A stretch of 55,592 bases of DNA from Acidimicrobiia bacterium (GCA_030431575.1 JAUIIS010000004.1:1-55592), one strand, 5' to 3'; positions 8,751 through 17,114 are shown, counted from the first letter of the stretch. Numbers and translations are program-made. Notes: generated by a model not told the origin, from the letters alone.

Positions 8751-9188
8751 ATGTCTGATGGTCAACGGTTGTCGGTTGCCGATCGTGTGGAGATCCACGA
8801 GCTGCCGGGTCGGTATGGCGATGCAATCGACGACCGCAACTGGGACCTCCTTGACCGGGTATTCACCCACGACGCCGTGTTCGACCTCACCGGCGTAGGG
8901 TCGCGTGTGTGTAACGGCCTCGATGACATCAAGGCCTTCATGGAGCACGAGGCTGCTCACCCCAAAACCCACATGATGACCAACGTCTATGCCGACCCCG
9001 ATGGCGACGGCGCACAGATGCGCTCACGCATTGTCGCCCTGCTTGGCAAAGGCCGCACCGGCACCGCCAGCTACTACGACCGACTGGTCCGCACCCCTGA
9101 CGGTTGGCGCATCGAACACCGCATCTGCAGCACCCACCGCCTCCACAAACGCGAAGCCGAAGTCGACCGCCTTGGCATCGCCCTCTAG
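8751..9188 (+). CDS. SnoaL-like (NTF2-fold) protein
   Basis: 145 residues of the SnoaL_4/nuclear-transport-factor-2 fold, a small cone-shaped cavity often used by isomerases, dehydratases or as a binding domain. The N-terminal helix VADRVEIHELPGRYGDAIDDRNWDLL, the strand VFTHDAVFDLTGVG and the C-terminal YYDRLVRTPDGWRIEHRI are typical. His residues in FMEHEAAHPKTHMMTN lie where related dehydratases carry catalytic His. Substrate unknown. It follows the MarR gene on the same strand. Confidence 0.8.
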   Translation: MSDGQRLSVADRVEIHELPGRYGDAIDDRNWDLLDRVFTHDAVFDLTGVGSRVCNGLDDIKAFMEHEAAHPKTHMMTNVYADPDGDGAQMRSRIVALLGKGRTGTASYYDRLVRTPDGWRIEHRICSTHRLHKREAEVDRLGIAL

Positions 9189-9309
9189 CGCCGCCTCCCA
9201 GTCGCCCATCTCCCCGCCCAACTGGCGGACCAGCGTCCCGGCCACGACCACGCCCATCCGCCAGTTCAGAGCGCTCTGAAGGGATGGCGGGACGTGCGAG
9301 ACTGGGGAG

Positions 9310-10116
9310 ATGTTGCATGCACTGTTTCTTCCACCCTTTGGGGAGCTTGCCGATCCGTTGGCCCTTGTCGAGCTCGCTGTCGCTGCCGAAGGGGCCGGGT
9401 GGGATGCGGTGTTCTTGTGGGATCACGTGCTGCGCCGCGAAGGTGAACCTCAGGAGATTGCAGACCCCTGGGTAGCCATGGCGGCTATGGCGATGGCCAC
9501 AGATCGCGTGCGGCTAGGGCCGATGGTTACGCCCATCACCCGTCGTCGACCAATCAAACTGGCGCGGGAAACAACCACGCTCGACCATCTCTCTGAGGGC
9601 CGACTCACTCTGGGCTTGGGGCTCGGGGTCGACACCACCCGAGAGCTAAGTGGCTTCGGTGAGATTGTGGACGAACGCATTCGGGGCCAGCGGCTAGATG
9701 AAGGCGTCGACCTGCTGACCCAGTTCTGGACAGGCGAGGAGGTCAGCTACCACGGCGAACACTTCATCGCTGATGGTGTTGTGGTGGCCCCCCGGCCGTT
9801 CCAGCAACCACGCATTCCGCTTTGGTTCGCTGCAAGAGGGAGTGCCCGCAAACCGGTTCGCCGGGCTGCTCGCTATGACGGCCTCTTTCCCATTGAAGTC
9901 GACGAACCGGGTCTGGTCTCGATGCTGGACGTTGTCCGTGAGGAGCGAGGCTCTTTGGACAACTTCGACGTCATCAAGCACCCAGCAGACGCGGCGCAAT
10001 ACAGCCGGTTCGAGGAGCTGGGCGTGACCTGGGCTGCGACGGGCCCGGGACCCGGCGATACCGGCGTGCTCCAACTTGCTTCGACGCCACCCAAAGACGT
10101 CTTCACCGCAGGCTGA
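9310..10116 (+). CDS. LLM-class flavin/F420-dependent oxidoreductase
   Basis: 268-residue TIM-barrel of the luciferase-like monooxygenase family. It shows FLPPFGELADPLALVELAVAAEGAGWDAVFLWDHV, the conserved LGPMVTPITRRRPIKLARETTTLDHLSEGRLTLGLGLG region and RGQRLDEGVDLLTQFWTGEEVSYHGEHF. Members bind FMN or F420; actinobacterial ones are often F420-dependent (family knowledge). At 268 residues it is somewhat short for the family (about 290-340): the region after YDGLFPIEVDEPG is compact. The next gene starts 3 bp past its stop, so the two are probably co-translated. Confidence 0.9.
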   Translation: MLHALFLPPFGELADPLALVELAVAAEGAGWDAVFLWDHVLRREGEPQEIADPWVAMAAMAMATDRVRLGPMVTPITRRRPIKLARETTTLDHLSEGRLTLGLGLGVDTTRELSGFGEIVDERIRGQRLDEGVDLLTQFWTGEEVSYHGEHFIADGVVVAPRPFQQPRIPLWFAARGSARKPVRRAARYDGLFPIEVDEPGLVSMLDVVREERGSLDNFDVIKHPADAAQYSRFEELGVTWAATGPGPGDTGVLQLASTPPKDVFTAG

Positions 10117-10119
10117 GCA

Positions 10120-10851
10120 GTGGGTTGGGAGGCGCTCAACCAATGGGGTGACGATGCTGTCCGCATCGAACGCTTTACTGACGGAGTGGCCAACGACGTC
10201 TGGGGCGTTCGCGTCAACGATCGGGTCGCCGTAGCCCGTCTGGGATCGAGGAGCGATGCCGACCTTGCGTGGGAGACAGAACTCCTGCGCTACCTAGACG
10301 GGCAAGGCATGAACGTACCGCTGCCGGTCGCAACCACCGATGGCCGGTACTTCGTAGATGGCCTCGTCGTGCTGACCTACGTAGAGGGCGAGCCACCCAA
10401 GACTGAAGATGATTGGCGTCGGGTTGCCAGCACGCTGCGTCAACTCCATCAACTCACCCGTGGCTGGCCGCAACGACCAGGTTGGTGCTCTTCTCAAGAC
10501 CTGCTCACCGCTCAGACCGGCACGAAGGTCGACCTGAGGGCCATGCCCGCAGACGGAGTCGCTCGGTGTCGCGCCGCCTGGGCCAAACTTGCTGACCGCG
10601 AAACCTCGGTTGTCCATGGCGACCCCAACCCCGGCAACGTCCGCATGACCGCCGACCGCGTGACGCTGATCGACTGGGATGAGTCCCACGTCGACGCACC
10701 GGACCTCGACCTTGTTCTGCCACACAACGCAGCAGACCTCGACGATGCCAGCCTCGCCATAGCGTCGCAGGCGTCAGCGGCATGGGAAGCCACTGTCTGT
10801 TGGGACGATGACTACGCCAAAGACCGGCTAGCCGATGTTCGCCCCGTCTGA
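10120..10851 (+). CDS. Aminoglycoside-phosphotransferase-like kinase
   Basis: 243 residues of the APH/choline-kinase fold. The catalytic loop VVHGDPNPGNVR (Brenner-type HxDxxxxN) and the metal-binding LIDWDESHVDAPDLDL are intact; the N-lobe has a short Gly-poor loop in FTDGVANDVWGVRVNDRVAVARL. It begins with GTG 3 bp after the oxidoreductase stop. Substrates in this family include small alcohols, sugars and antibiotics, so the target is not readable here. The C-terminus (AAWEATVCWDDDYAKDRLADVRPV) is shorter than in true aminoglycoside kinases. Confidence 0.8.
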   Translation: MGWEALNQWGDDAVRIERFTDGVANDVWGVRVNDRVAVARLGSRSDADLAWETELLRYLDGQGMNVPLPVATTDGRYFVDGLVVLTYVEGEPPKTEDDWRRVASTLRQLHQLTRGWPQRPGWCSSQDLLTAQTGTKVDLRAMPADGVARCRAAWAKLADRETSVVHGDPNPGNVRMTADRVTLIDWDESHVDAPDLDLVLPHNAADLDDASLAIASQASAAWEATVCWDDDYAKDRLADVRPV

Positions 10852-10890
10852 CCCTGAGGCACACTGCACCGATTGCTTCCGCAAGTAATA

Positions 10891-10924
10891 CTGGATAATC
10901 TATATCCGGATATGTAGTATCCGG
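10891..10924. promoter_or_regulatory. Triple half-site operator upstream of the Rrf2 gene
   Basis: CTGGATA-N5-TATCCGG (10891-10909) overlaps a perfect CCGGATA-N5-TATCCGG (10906-10924). A TAGTAT -10 box (10915-10920) lies inside the second dyad, 7 nt before the ATG at 10928. This is the layout expected for autorepression. Confidence 0.75.
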
Positions 10925-10927
10925 GTT

Positions 10928-11452
10928 ATGAGATTGGGAGATGGAGTTGAGTGGGCCTTGCACTGCTGCACGGTGCTGGGCGCCCTGCCGCCGGAGCAAA
11001 CAATCCCTTCGTCGGTGTTGGCCGAGTTCCACGGGGTGCCGTCGGCGTACCTGGCCAAGCAGATGCAGGCACTCTCACGAGCAGGGATCGTCCAGTCTGT
11101 TCCAGGCCGCAACGGCGGCTACAAGCTGGCTCGCGCTGCGGATGACATCAGCATCCTCGACGTCGTCCTCGCGGTCGAAGGTCCAGAGCCGGCGTTCCGA
11201 TGCACCGAGGTACGCCAACAAGGTCCCAGCGCAGTCGCTCCTGCTCGCTACGTGAAGCCATGTGGCATCGCCGCCGCCATGTGGCGAGCTGAGGAGGTGT
11301 TCCGCCAAGAACTCGACGCAACGACCCTTGGCGATCTTGTCTCCGAACTCGACACCGGGGTCGATCCCGAACAAACCGAGAAGGCCATTATCTGGCTTAG
11401 CCAACGGCTCGGTCCAGCTACCACACCCGTCAATACACCGGAGAAGTCATGA
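10928..11452 (+). CDS. Rrf2-family transcriptional regulator
   Basis: Winged-helix Rrf2 protein, 174 residues: an N-terminal HTH (EWALHCCTVLGALPPEQTIPSSVLAEFHGVPSAYLAKQMQALSRAGIV), then the family hallmark PGRNGGYKLAR and the ISILDVVLAVEG helix. The Fe-S type (IscR/NsrR) carries three spaced Cys in the dimerisation region; here I see only RCTE and PCGI, so cluster binding is doubtful and a redox or NAD(P)-linked sensing role is possible. Its stop overlaps the start of the epimerase-like gene by 4 bp, and that gene overlaps a membrane protein gene, making a three-gene operon likely controlled by its own product. Confidence 0.9.
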   Translation: MRLGDGVEWALHCCTVLGALPPEQTIPSSVLAEFHGVPSAYLAKQMQALSRAGIVQSVPGRNGGYKLARAADDISILDVVLAVEGPEPAFRCTEVRQQGPSAVAPARYVKPCGIAAAMWRAEEVFRQELDATTLGDLVSELDTGVDPEQTEKAIIWLSQRLGPATTPVNTPEKS

Positions 11453-12348
11453 AGAAGATCCTGGTCACCGGCGCTACCGGCGTGATTGGGCGCCGGGTCG
11501 TGCCCGCACTAGTCAAAGCAGGGCACCAGGTAACAGCCGTTGCCCGCACACCCGAAAAGGCCGCAGCACTCACCAAGGCTGGTGCCGACCCGGTAACGGT
11601 TGACCTGTTCAACGCCGACGACGTCGCGTCAGCGGCTGCCGGCCGCGATGCGATCATCCATTTGGCGACCAACATCCCACTCGGGATCTCTGCTGCTCGG
11701 CCCAGCGCCTGGAAAACCAACGACAGGTTGCGCACAGAGGCAGCCAACAACCTGGCATCGGCCGCGATCGACGCCGGAGCGGCTACCTATGTCGGCGAAT
11801 CCATCGCCTTCCCCTACCTCGACTCCGGCGCGGCTTGGATCGACGAGACACAACCGTGTGGCTACCACTCGGGTTCCCAAACCTCGGTTGACGCAGAAGC
11901 AGCGGCTCAGCGAGTAACCGACCACGGCGCCGCTGGCGTGATGCTTCGGTTCGCGATGTTCCACGCAGTCGACAGTGGCCACATCGGGACGTTCATGAGC
12001 ATGGCCAAACGGGGCATCTCTCCCTTCTTTGGTGGGCCGGACGGCTACCAGTCATTTATCGATGCAGATGATGCCGCCCGAGCAGTCGCTTCCGCACTTG
12101 ACGTTCCCGCCGGCATCTACAACGTGGCCGAACCCAACCCGACAACGCGAGCTGCGCACGCCGCAGAACTCGCCAGCCTCCTGAACAAGAAGAAGCTTCG
12201 ATCGATACCCACACTTCTTCAGAAGGCCGGGGGCAAACCCGTCACCGAACTCGGCCGATCCCAGAGAATCAGCAGCCGGAAGCTTCAAGAAGCCAGCAGC
12301 TGGGAACCACGCGTCGACGTGATTACCCGCTGGAAGGATCTCACATGA
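11449..12348 (+). CDS. NAD(P)-dependent epimerase/dehydratase (atypical SDR)
   Basis: 299 residues with an N-terminal Rossmann motif TGATGVIGRRVVPAL and a conserved TAVARTPEKAAALTKAGADPVTVDLFNADDVASAA, as in NmrA/extended SDR proteins. The following DAIIHLATNIP region is intact; the classic YxxxK is not obvious (the segment is YLDSGAAWIDETQPCGYHSG), so it may sense or use NAD(P)H without standard SDR chemistry. It overlaps the Rrf2 gene and the downstream membrane gene by 4 bp each. Rrf2 regulators commonly control such NAD(P)-binding proteins in response to redox or electrophile stress (inference). Confidence 0.85.
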   Translation: MKKILVTGATGVIGRRVVPALVKAGHQVTAVARTPEKAAALTKAGADPVTVDLFNADDVASAAAGRDAIIHLATNIPLGISAARPSAWKTNDRLRTEAANNLASAAIDAGAATYVGESIAFPYLDSGAAWIDETQPCGYHSGSQTSVDAEAAAQRVTDHGAAGVMLRFAMFHAVDSGHIGTFMSMAKRGISPFFGGPDGYQSFIDADDAARAVASALDVPAGIYNVAEPNPTTRAAHAAELASLLNKKKLRSIPTLLQKAGGKPVTELGRSQRISSRKLQEASSWEPRVDVITRWKDLT

Positions 12349-12761
12349 CCCACCGCACCGTTGCCCGCATTGGCCTCGCCTACCTCGGCATCAACGCCCT
12401 GGTGCTTGGGATATGGGCCGCCATTGCGCCCCAATCTTTCTACGACAGCTTCCCGGGCCTTGGACGGTCCTGGGTGTCCGTCGACGGCCCCTACAACGAG
12501 CACCTCATTCGCGACGTCGGAGCCCTGAATCTTGCGCTCGCCGCTGTCCTCGTTGCTGCGCTCATCACGTTGTCCAAGGAGCTGGTGACGGTGGCCGCAG
12601 TGGCAGCGCTTGCCTGGGGTATACCGCACTTCCTCTACCACGCATTCAATACCGATCCATTGAGCACCGGAGACAATGTGCTCAGCCTTGGCGCGTTGGC
12701 ACTTGCGTCGCTCTACCCCATTGGCTTGCTCTACCTCGCTCCCCGCCTGAAGGGGTCATAG
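12345..12761 (+). CDS. Four-helix integral membrane protein, function unknown
   Basis: 138 residues with four hydrophobic segments (about 9-27, 60-80, 82-97 and 110-132) and an outside-type loop SFYDSFPGLGRSWVSVDGPYNEHLIRD between the first two. The motif NEHLIRDVGALNLALA recurs in small actinobacterial membrane proteins of unknown role. The ATG overlaps the epimerase-like gene by 4 bp, so it is the last gene of the Rrf2 operon. A DoxX-like or DUF4345-like assignment is possible but not provable here. Confidence 0.75.
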   Translation: MTHRTVARIGLAYLGINALVLGIWAAIAPQSFYDSFPGLGRSWVSVDGPYNEHLIRDVGALNLALAAVLVAALITLSKELVTVAAVAALAWGIPHFLYHAFNTDPLSTGDNVLSLGALALASLYPIGLLYLAPRLKGS

Positions 12762-12890
12762 CGGTCCGCGCACCCACCTGGCCATGAACGACATGTTCAC
12801 TGCCGCCATCGAGTTGCTCGACCAACGCTGGCACCAAGTAGCGCCAGCCAGGGGCACTCACTGCGGCGTCGCTCTCACGAGACGGTCTGC

Positions 12891-12960
12891 GACTGTGCCG
12901 TCGCATCGCTTGGGCGGTCTGTTGAGGCAACCCCACCAGAGCGCTCTATAGGATGACGCG
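12891..12960 (+). other. Gap before RidA gene
   Basis: This end of the 12762-12960 gap holds only the RidA promoter. An open frame of about 55 codons from ATG 12784 (starting MNDMFTAAIELLDQRWHQVA) covers the gap but ends without a clear fold or ribosome site and is not called. Confidence 0.4.
12949..12954 (+). promoter_or_regulatory. -10 box of a leaderless RidA transcript
   Basis: TAGGAT, then 6 nt, then the ATG at 12961. The preceding 187 bp (12762-12948) hold only a weak 55-codon open frame from ATG 12784 that I do not call. Confidence 0.55.
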
Positions 12961-13350
12961 ATGAACGAACCTGAGATCGCTGCGGGCCTCGCCGAGACCC
13001 CGGGCTACCGGTACGTAGAACTGGCCGGCGACCGGCTGTTTGTTTCCGGTCAAGTGCCCCTCGATGGGTCCAGCTCGCTCGTCGGCGCGGGTGATCCAGC
13101 GGCCCAAGCAACGGCGTGTCTCACAAACCTGCGCACGCTTCTGGGTGTACACGACTTCGACCTGGACGATGTGAGACACCTTGTGGTGTACGTGGTGGGT
13201 GAGCACCAGAACCTGTTAGATGCGTGGGCCGCGGTCACCGACTGGTTCGCCGACAACGTTCCACCTGCAACGCTGCTTGGCGTCAACCTCCTGGGCCATC
13301 GCAATCAACTGGTAGAGATCGACGCGACCATCGTGCGTCAGACTCCTTGA
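12961..13350 (+). CDS. RidA/YjgF-family enamine/imine deaminase
   Basis: 129 residues of the RidA fold, a homotrimeric protein that hydrolyses reactive enamines and imines such as 2-aminoacrylate. Visible features are GDRLFVSGQVPLDG near the N-terminus, DVRHLVVYVVGEHQNLLDAWAAVTDWFADNVPPATLLGVNLLGHRNQLVEIDATIV at the C-terminus, and the Gly-His-Arg turn. True RidA has an arginine in R-x-C/x that binds the carboxylate (R105 region); here the corresponding segment is PPATLLGVNLLG, so this may belong to a Rid subgroup lacking deaminase activity. The transcript is probably leaderless. Confidence 0.88.
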   Translation: MNEPEIAAGLAETPGYRYVELAGDRLFVSGQVPLDGSSSLVGAGDPAAQATACLTNLRTLLGVHDFDLDDVRHLVVYVVGEHQNLLDAWAAVTDWFADNVPPATLLGVNLLGHRNQLVEIDATIVRQTP

Positions 13351-13389
13351 CCCATCCAACAGCCGCACCCACCAAGGATTCAGCCGCCG

Positions 13390-14052
13390 CTACACGGCAA
13401 GGCGCGCGAAGATGCCAGCTTGGGGCGTTGTCTCGTGAGCCAACTCCGCCTCTCGCCACCACCGCGCTCGTACATCGAACCCCGCCTCGCCCAGCGACGC
13501 AGCAACGTCTTCGAGCATGTGCCGGTAATGGCGAAGCGTCGAGCCGGTGCCATGTGCGTTGGGTTGGACTTCTTTGTCATTGCCGCCAGCCTGGAACGCA
13601 ACCAAGAGGTGTCCTGGGCTGGCCAGCACCCGCCGCAGCTCATGCCACACCTGGGGCAAGTCGGGCAGTGCGGTATGAATGATCGAGTACCACAGCACTG
13701 CGCCACTGAGCGACTCCCGATCGAATGGCAGAGCGGTGAGCGAGCCCACCTCGAAGCGCAAGTCTGGATGGGCACTGCGAGCAACCTCAACCATGCCCGG
13801 TGAGAGATCGACGCCCCTAATGTCGAGGTTTCGATCTGCGAGGTAGGCAGTGACGCGTCCCACGCCACAACCAACGTCCGCCACAGGCCCGCCGCCGCTC
13901 TCCTCAACCTGGCGAACGAACGCACCCAACACTCCCCGATCAATCGGAGTTTCGAAGGCGGGCGACACCGTAGTCCCAACCGCTTCTGCATAGTCGGCTG
14001 CCGACTTGTCATACACGTGGCGGGTGGATGCGAGGTGGTCCGGGTCAGTCAT
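13390..14052 (-). CDS. SAM-dependent class I methyltransferase
   Basis: 220 residues from the ATG at 14052, which has GGGAG upstream. Motif I is GGPVADVGCGVGRVTAYLAD, motif II-III region GVDLSPGMVEVARSAHPDLRFEVGSLTALPF, and post-motif ALPDLPQVWHELRRVLASPGHLLVAFQAGG, all typical of Methyltransf_11/25 proteins. The open frame reaches 14178 but overlaps the regulator gene that starts upstream, so the shorter start is preferred. Substrate unknown; similar proteins methylate small molecules or quinones. It lies on the same strand as, and 28 bp past the end of, the large regulator gene. Confidence 0.88.
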   Translation of the reverse strand: MTDPDHLASTRHVYDKSAADYAEAVGTTVSPAFETPIDRGVLGAFVRQVEESGGGPVADVGCGVGRVTAYLADRNLDIRGVDLSPGMVEVARSAHPDLRFEVGSLTALPFDRESLSGAVLWYSIIHTALPDLPQVWHELRRVLASPGHLLVAFQAGGNDKEVQPNAHGTGSTLRHYRHMLEDVAASLGEAGFDVRARWWREAELAHETTPQAGIFARLAV

Positions 14053-14080
14053 CGGTTGATACTCCCAGCAACAGCGTGCA

Positions 14081-16768
14081 TCATCCAGCCGGTTCCGCGT
14101 TGTCACTACGCACGACCCAGGCAATAGGTTGCTCTGGGTTGTAGCTACAGAACAGTCCCGTGGAGATGGACACCTCAAGGTGACGGCCGAGTTCGGGGTG
14201 GGCGGTTGCCAGCTTCTTGATTGCCGCTCGGATTCTCTTCGTTACCGTGGAGCGTGCGCGTTCAGCTGTGCTTGAGGTCCGACGAGTACGCCCCCCAATG
14301 CCTGCGGCTGCCGCGAGCTGCTCAACAAGAGCATCGAGCTCGTGCTGCGCGCGCTCGGACTTATGGATGTCGCCGGCTTCGTCGGCTTCCCTGAGTTCTT
14401 CCTGGAGCTCCTGAATCCGGTTGCGGTAGGCATCCATCGCGGTCGCATCGGCGACGACATCGGCGGGTCTTTCGACGACACCGGCGCCGATGAGATCGAA
14501 AATGTGGACCTCGCGTCCGGGCGACGAAAGCAGCTTGGCGATATCGCCGAGACCTTTGCTGTGGCGAAGAGATGTTGTGCGGCCCCCAAAGGTCGCAGAC
14601 CAGTTCTCCCCCATGCGTTCAAGCCGAGCCTCCTGTCTTTTTTCGTTTCTGGTGCTCGGCTCGGCGAGTCGCTGTTCAGGCATGGTCGCGCCCGCCGCAG
14701 CGCGTTGGGCGGGGCCTTCAGGCGCAACCTGCGTGAGCGCCGCTCGGCAGACCTGGAGGGCCCGAGACGGAGCTATGGAGCGGCCGACGTTGCTGTCTGG
14801 CACTGCGAGGTCATCCAGCGATCCACTGTCTAGAACTGGTGCCGCTGACCAACCTCGAGCCAGCCTGAGGATTTCGTCGACGTCAGGATGCTCTGCCTCT
14901 CTGAGCACTGCAGTGCCGATGAGCAGCGCCATGCCCTGTTCTCCAAGGTTGCGAGCCGACTGCACATGGTCAAGGAGCAGCAATACTTGGCGGGCGGCCT
15001 GGCGATGGTCGCCGTGTTCGAGGCTTCGCAGCGCAAGCAGGCGCAGGCTTGCCCCCACACCGAAGATGTAGCCAGCCTGTTCTGACAACTGCAGGGCGAG
15101 GCCGAGAGCGCCACCAGCATCATCTGAGTCGTCCACTAACCCAGCCATACCCTCTACAAGAAGAGCAAACATGTGGTTCAAGTCGCTCGGGTTCGTCTCT
15201 GTAACCACGGCTGCGGTTATCGCCCGAGACTCAGCAATCTGCCCCTGGGAAGCAAATACCTGGGCCAGAAACAGACGCATCTCCCGCTCGTTTGCGGTGA
15301 GACCTGCCCCCGATGCAGCCTCGATCACCTTTCGTGCATGATCTGCGGCGGCATGGGGATCACTGCGACGTCGTAGCAGGGCCAAGATCCGATGAAGCAT
15401 GACCTTCGCCAGCGCGCTGTTTTGCGCGTGCCGGAGTGCGTCGTTGGCCAATGCCAACGCGTCTTTCTGCTTTCCCAACTCCCGCAGCGCTGTTGCAGTA
15501 GTGGCAGCAACCTCCGGCCACTGGTTCATGCTGGGGTCGGGCCAGCGTTCAAGAGCTGCCAACCCAAGTTCAGCGATCTCCGCGCAGTGGGCATGTGGAA
15601 CCACGCCCCACAGAACGGTCAACAAACCAAAGGCCCGCTGCGGTTCATCGTCGCCGAGCGCGATCCTGGCAGCGGCCAAGTAGTCGTCAACACGGTCGAC
15701 CAGTGACGCAAAGGCTGCCGTATCCCAATCGTCGCCACTCAGCTCGGCGCTGACAAACGCCTGTTGACAAACCGCATTCACGTACGCCTGCGTTGTCGAC
15801 TCTCTCTCGGCGGCTTCTTCGAGTCGCTCCTCGGCGTAGGCCCGCGTCGTATCGAACAGCCGGAACTGGCTGGACCGACGGCCCGCCTCTACCGCAACCA
15901 GCGAATGATCGACCAACCCCGTGAGAAGGTCTGCTGTGTGCAGGAGCGGCGCTCCAGGGTCGATCATACGGTGGACCAACTCGGCGTCGAACCGCCCGGG
16001 GAAGACCGCGAGCTTGCGGAACAACACACGTCCTTCTGGCTCAAGCAGGTTGAAGGACCAGTCGATTGTGGCCCGTAGGCTCCGGTGTCGCGACTCACCA
16101 CGAAATCGACGGCGGGCCAACACTTCGACACCATCTTCCAGATGGGCCAACATCTCGTTGGGGGTCATCGACCTGGCCCGGGCCGCGGCCAGCTCTATCG
16201 CTAGCGGCATGCCGTCAAGACGACGGCAGAGCCGTGCGATCGCCGCCACATCACTAAGGGCGGACTCCGGAGCTCCGCCATCGCGAGCTCGCTGCACGAA
16301 CAACTGCACTGCTGGCGAGTCTGTTAAGCGTCCAGTGCCGTTCACTGGCTCAACGGCAAGCGGAGCCAATACATAGAGGTGTTCCTCAGGAACACCCAGC
16401 GGGACACGGCTGGTAGCGAGGACGCTACAGCCCACGGCCCGGTCCAGTACCGCCATCGCGACCTCGGCGGCGCCATCCACTACGTGCTCGCAAGTGTCGA
16501 GCACGATGACCGTAGGTTGGCCAGCGACCCACTCGATCATCTCCGCAAGCCCACTGAACCCAAGTCGCCTCGACACCACGTCGCCGAAATCATCGGTCGG
16601 CGTCGCGCCAGAAAGCTCGACGAAAAGGGTCAGCTTGTCTGCGGTTATAGCCCGAGCCAGCGTGGTCTTGCCGATGCCGCCCGGACCGACGATAGTCACG
16701 AGCCGTTGCTCGGAGAGCCTAAGGCCGAGTGCGTCAATGTCGGTGTCTCGTCCTATCAGCGGCTGCAT
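14081..16768 (-). CDS. STAND (NB-ARC-like) ATPase regulator
   Basis: 895 residues. An NTPase domain comes first: Walker A GPGGIGKTT at 28-36, Walker B region TVIVLDTCEHVVDGAA, sensor LATSRVPLGVPEEHLY, and the arginine/GxP module LCRRLDGMPLAIELAAARA. The middle, about 320-690, is helical and Ala/Leu-rich like TPR repeats. A C-terminal domain starts near FGGRTTSLRHSKGLGDIAKLLSSPGREVHI and continues through a charged coiled coil (NRIQELQEELREADEAGD). This order is seen in AfsR/LuxR-like actinobacterial regulators, normally behind a winged-helix domain in the same chain; here that domain is on a separate upstream ORF. The ATG at 16768 has AAGGG 11 nt before it; an in-frame GTG lies at 16792. Confidence 0.88.
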   Translation of the reverse strand: MQPLIGRDTDIDALGLRLSEQRLVTIVGPGGIGKTTLARAITADKLTLFVELSGATPTDDFGDVVSRRLGFSGLAEMIEWVAGQPTVIVLDTCEHVVDGAAEVAMAVLDRAVGCSVLATSRVPLGVPEEHLYVLAPLAVEPVNGTGRLTDSPAVQLFVQRARDGGAPESALSDVAAIARLCRRLDGMPLAIELAAARARSMTPNEMLAHLEDGVEVLARRRFRGESRHRSLRATIDWSFNLLEPEGRVLFRKLAVFPGRFDAELVHRMIDPGAPLLHTADLLTGLVDHSLVAVEAGRRSSQFRLFDTTRAYAEERLEEAAERESTTQAYVNAVCQQAFVSAELSGDDWDTAAFASLVDRVDDYLAAARIALGDDEPQRAFGLLTVLWGVVPHAHCAEIAELGLAALERWPDPSMNQWPEVAATTATALRELGKQKDALALANDALRHAQNSALAKVMLHRILALLRRRSDPHAAADHARKVIEAASGAGLTANEREMRLFLAQVFASQGQIAESRAITAAVVTETNPSDLNHMFALLVEGMAGLVDDSDDAGGALGLALQLSEQAGYIFGVGASLRLLALRSLEHGDHRQAARQVLLLLDHVQSARNLGEQGMALLIGTAVLREAEHPDVDEILRLARGWSAAPVLDSGSLDDLAVPDSNVGRSIAPSRALQVCRAALTQVAPEGPAQRAAAGATMPEQRLAEPSTRNEKRQEARLERMGENWSATFGGRTTSLRHSKGLGDIAKLLSSPGREVHIFDLIGAGVVERPADVVADATAMDAYRNRIQELQEELREADEAGDIHKSERAQHELDALVEQLAAAAGIGGRTRRTSSTAERARSTVTKRIRAAIKKLATAHPELGRHLEVSISTGLFCSYNPEQPIAWVVRSDNAEPAG

Positions 16769-16773
16769 GACAT

Positions 16774-17076
16774 TCAGGACCCTTCGGTGCACCGGTTGGC
16801 CGGACCGTTGTCACTCACTCCAACCAACGCAGCCATCTCGGCCGCGCTTCCTTCGAGGTCTTTCATACGGGCGGTCAACGCAGACTCTGACACAAATTGC
16901 TCACTCGACACCGTGTCTAGAAGCTCTGCGTTGCCGATCACGCGCTCGGGTCTCGTTGCCAATACCCACAACACATCGCATGCCTGCGGCTCCGGATGAC
17001 GCAGTTCATTTCGAACCCGCACCTCCCGAGCCGCCAGGCCAATGACGACGTCGCCGAACTTGATCATGCTTTCCAT
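16774..17076 (-). CDS. Degenerate stand-alone winged-helix (Trans_reg_C-like) protein
   Basis: 100 residues resembling the OmpR-type winged-helix domain that normally precedes the ATPase in this regulator family: FGDVVIGLAAREVRVRNELRHPEPQACDVLWVLATRPERVIGNAELLD, then EQFVSESALTARMKDL. Two things are off: the conserved W-G at the start of the recognition segment (usually TVWGEQ-like) is TVSSEQ, and the final wing hairpin (IxTVxGxGYRF) is missing, the chain instead ending in DNGPANRCTEGS. The stop sits 5 bp before the ATPase start, in a different frame. It may be a separated DNA-binding partner or a decayed half of a former fusion. Confidence 0.7.
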   Translation of the reverse strand: MESMIKFGDVVIGLAAREVRVRNELRHPEPQACDVLWVLATRPERVIGNAELLDTVSSEQFVSESALTARMKDLEGSAAEMAALVGVSDNGPANRCTEGS

Positions 17077-17092
17077 TCAAGCAGACGGCGTT

Positions 17093-17114
17093 GAGTGCCT
17101 CACTTGAGGCGCTC
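17093..17114. promoter_or_regulatory. 22-bp dyad upstream of the regulator genes
   Basis: GAGTGCCTCA and TGAGGCGCTC flank a CT centre (9 of 10 positions symmetric), 16 bp upstream of the wHTH start and in the divergent gap to the acyl-CoA-dehydrogenase-like gene. Candidate operator for the regulator pair. Confidence 0.55.
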
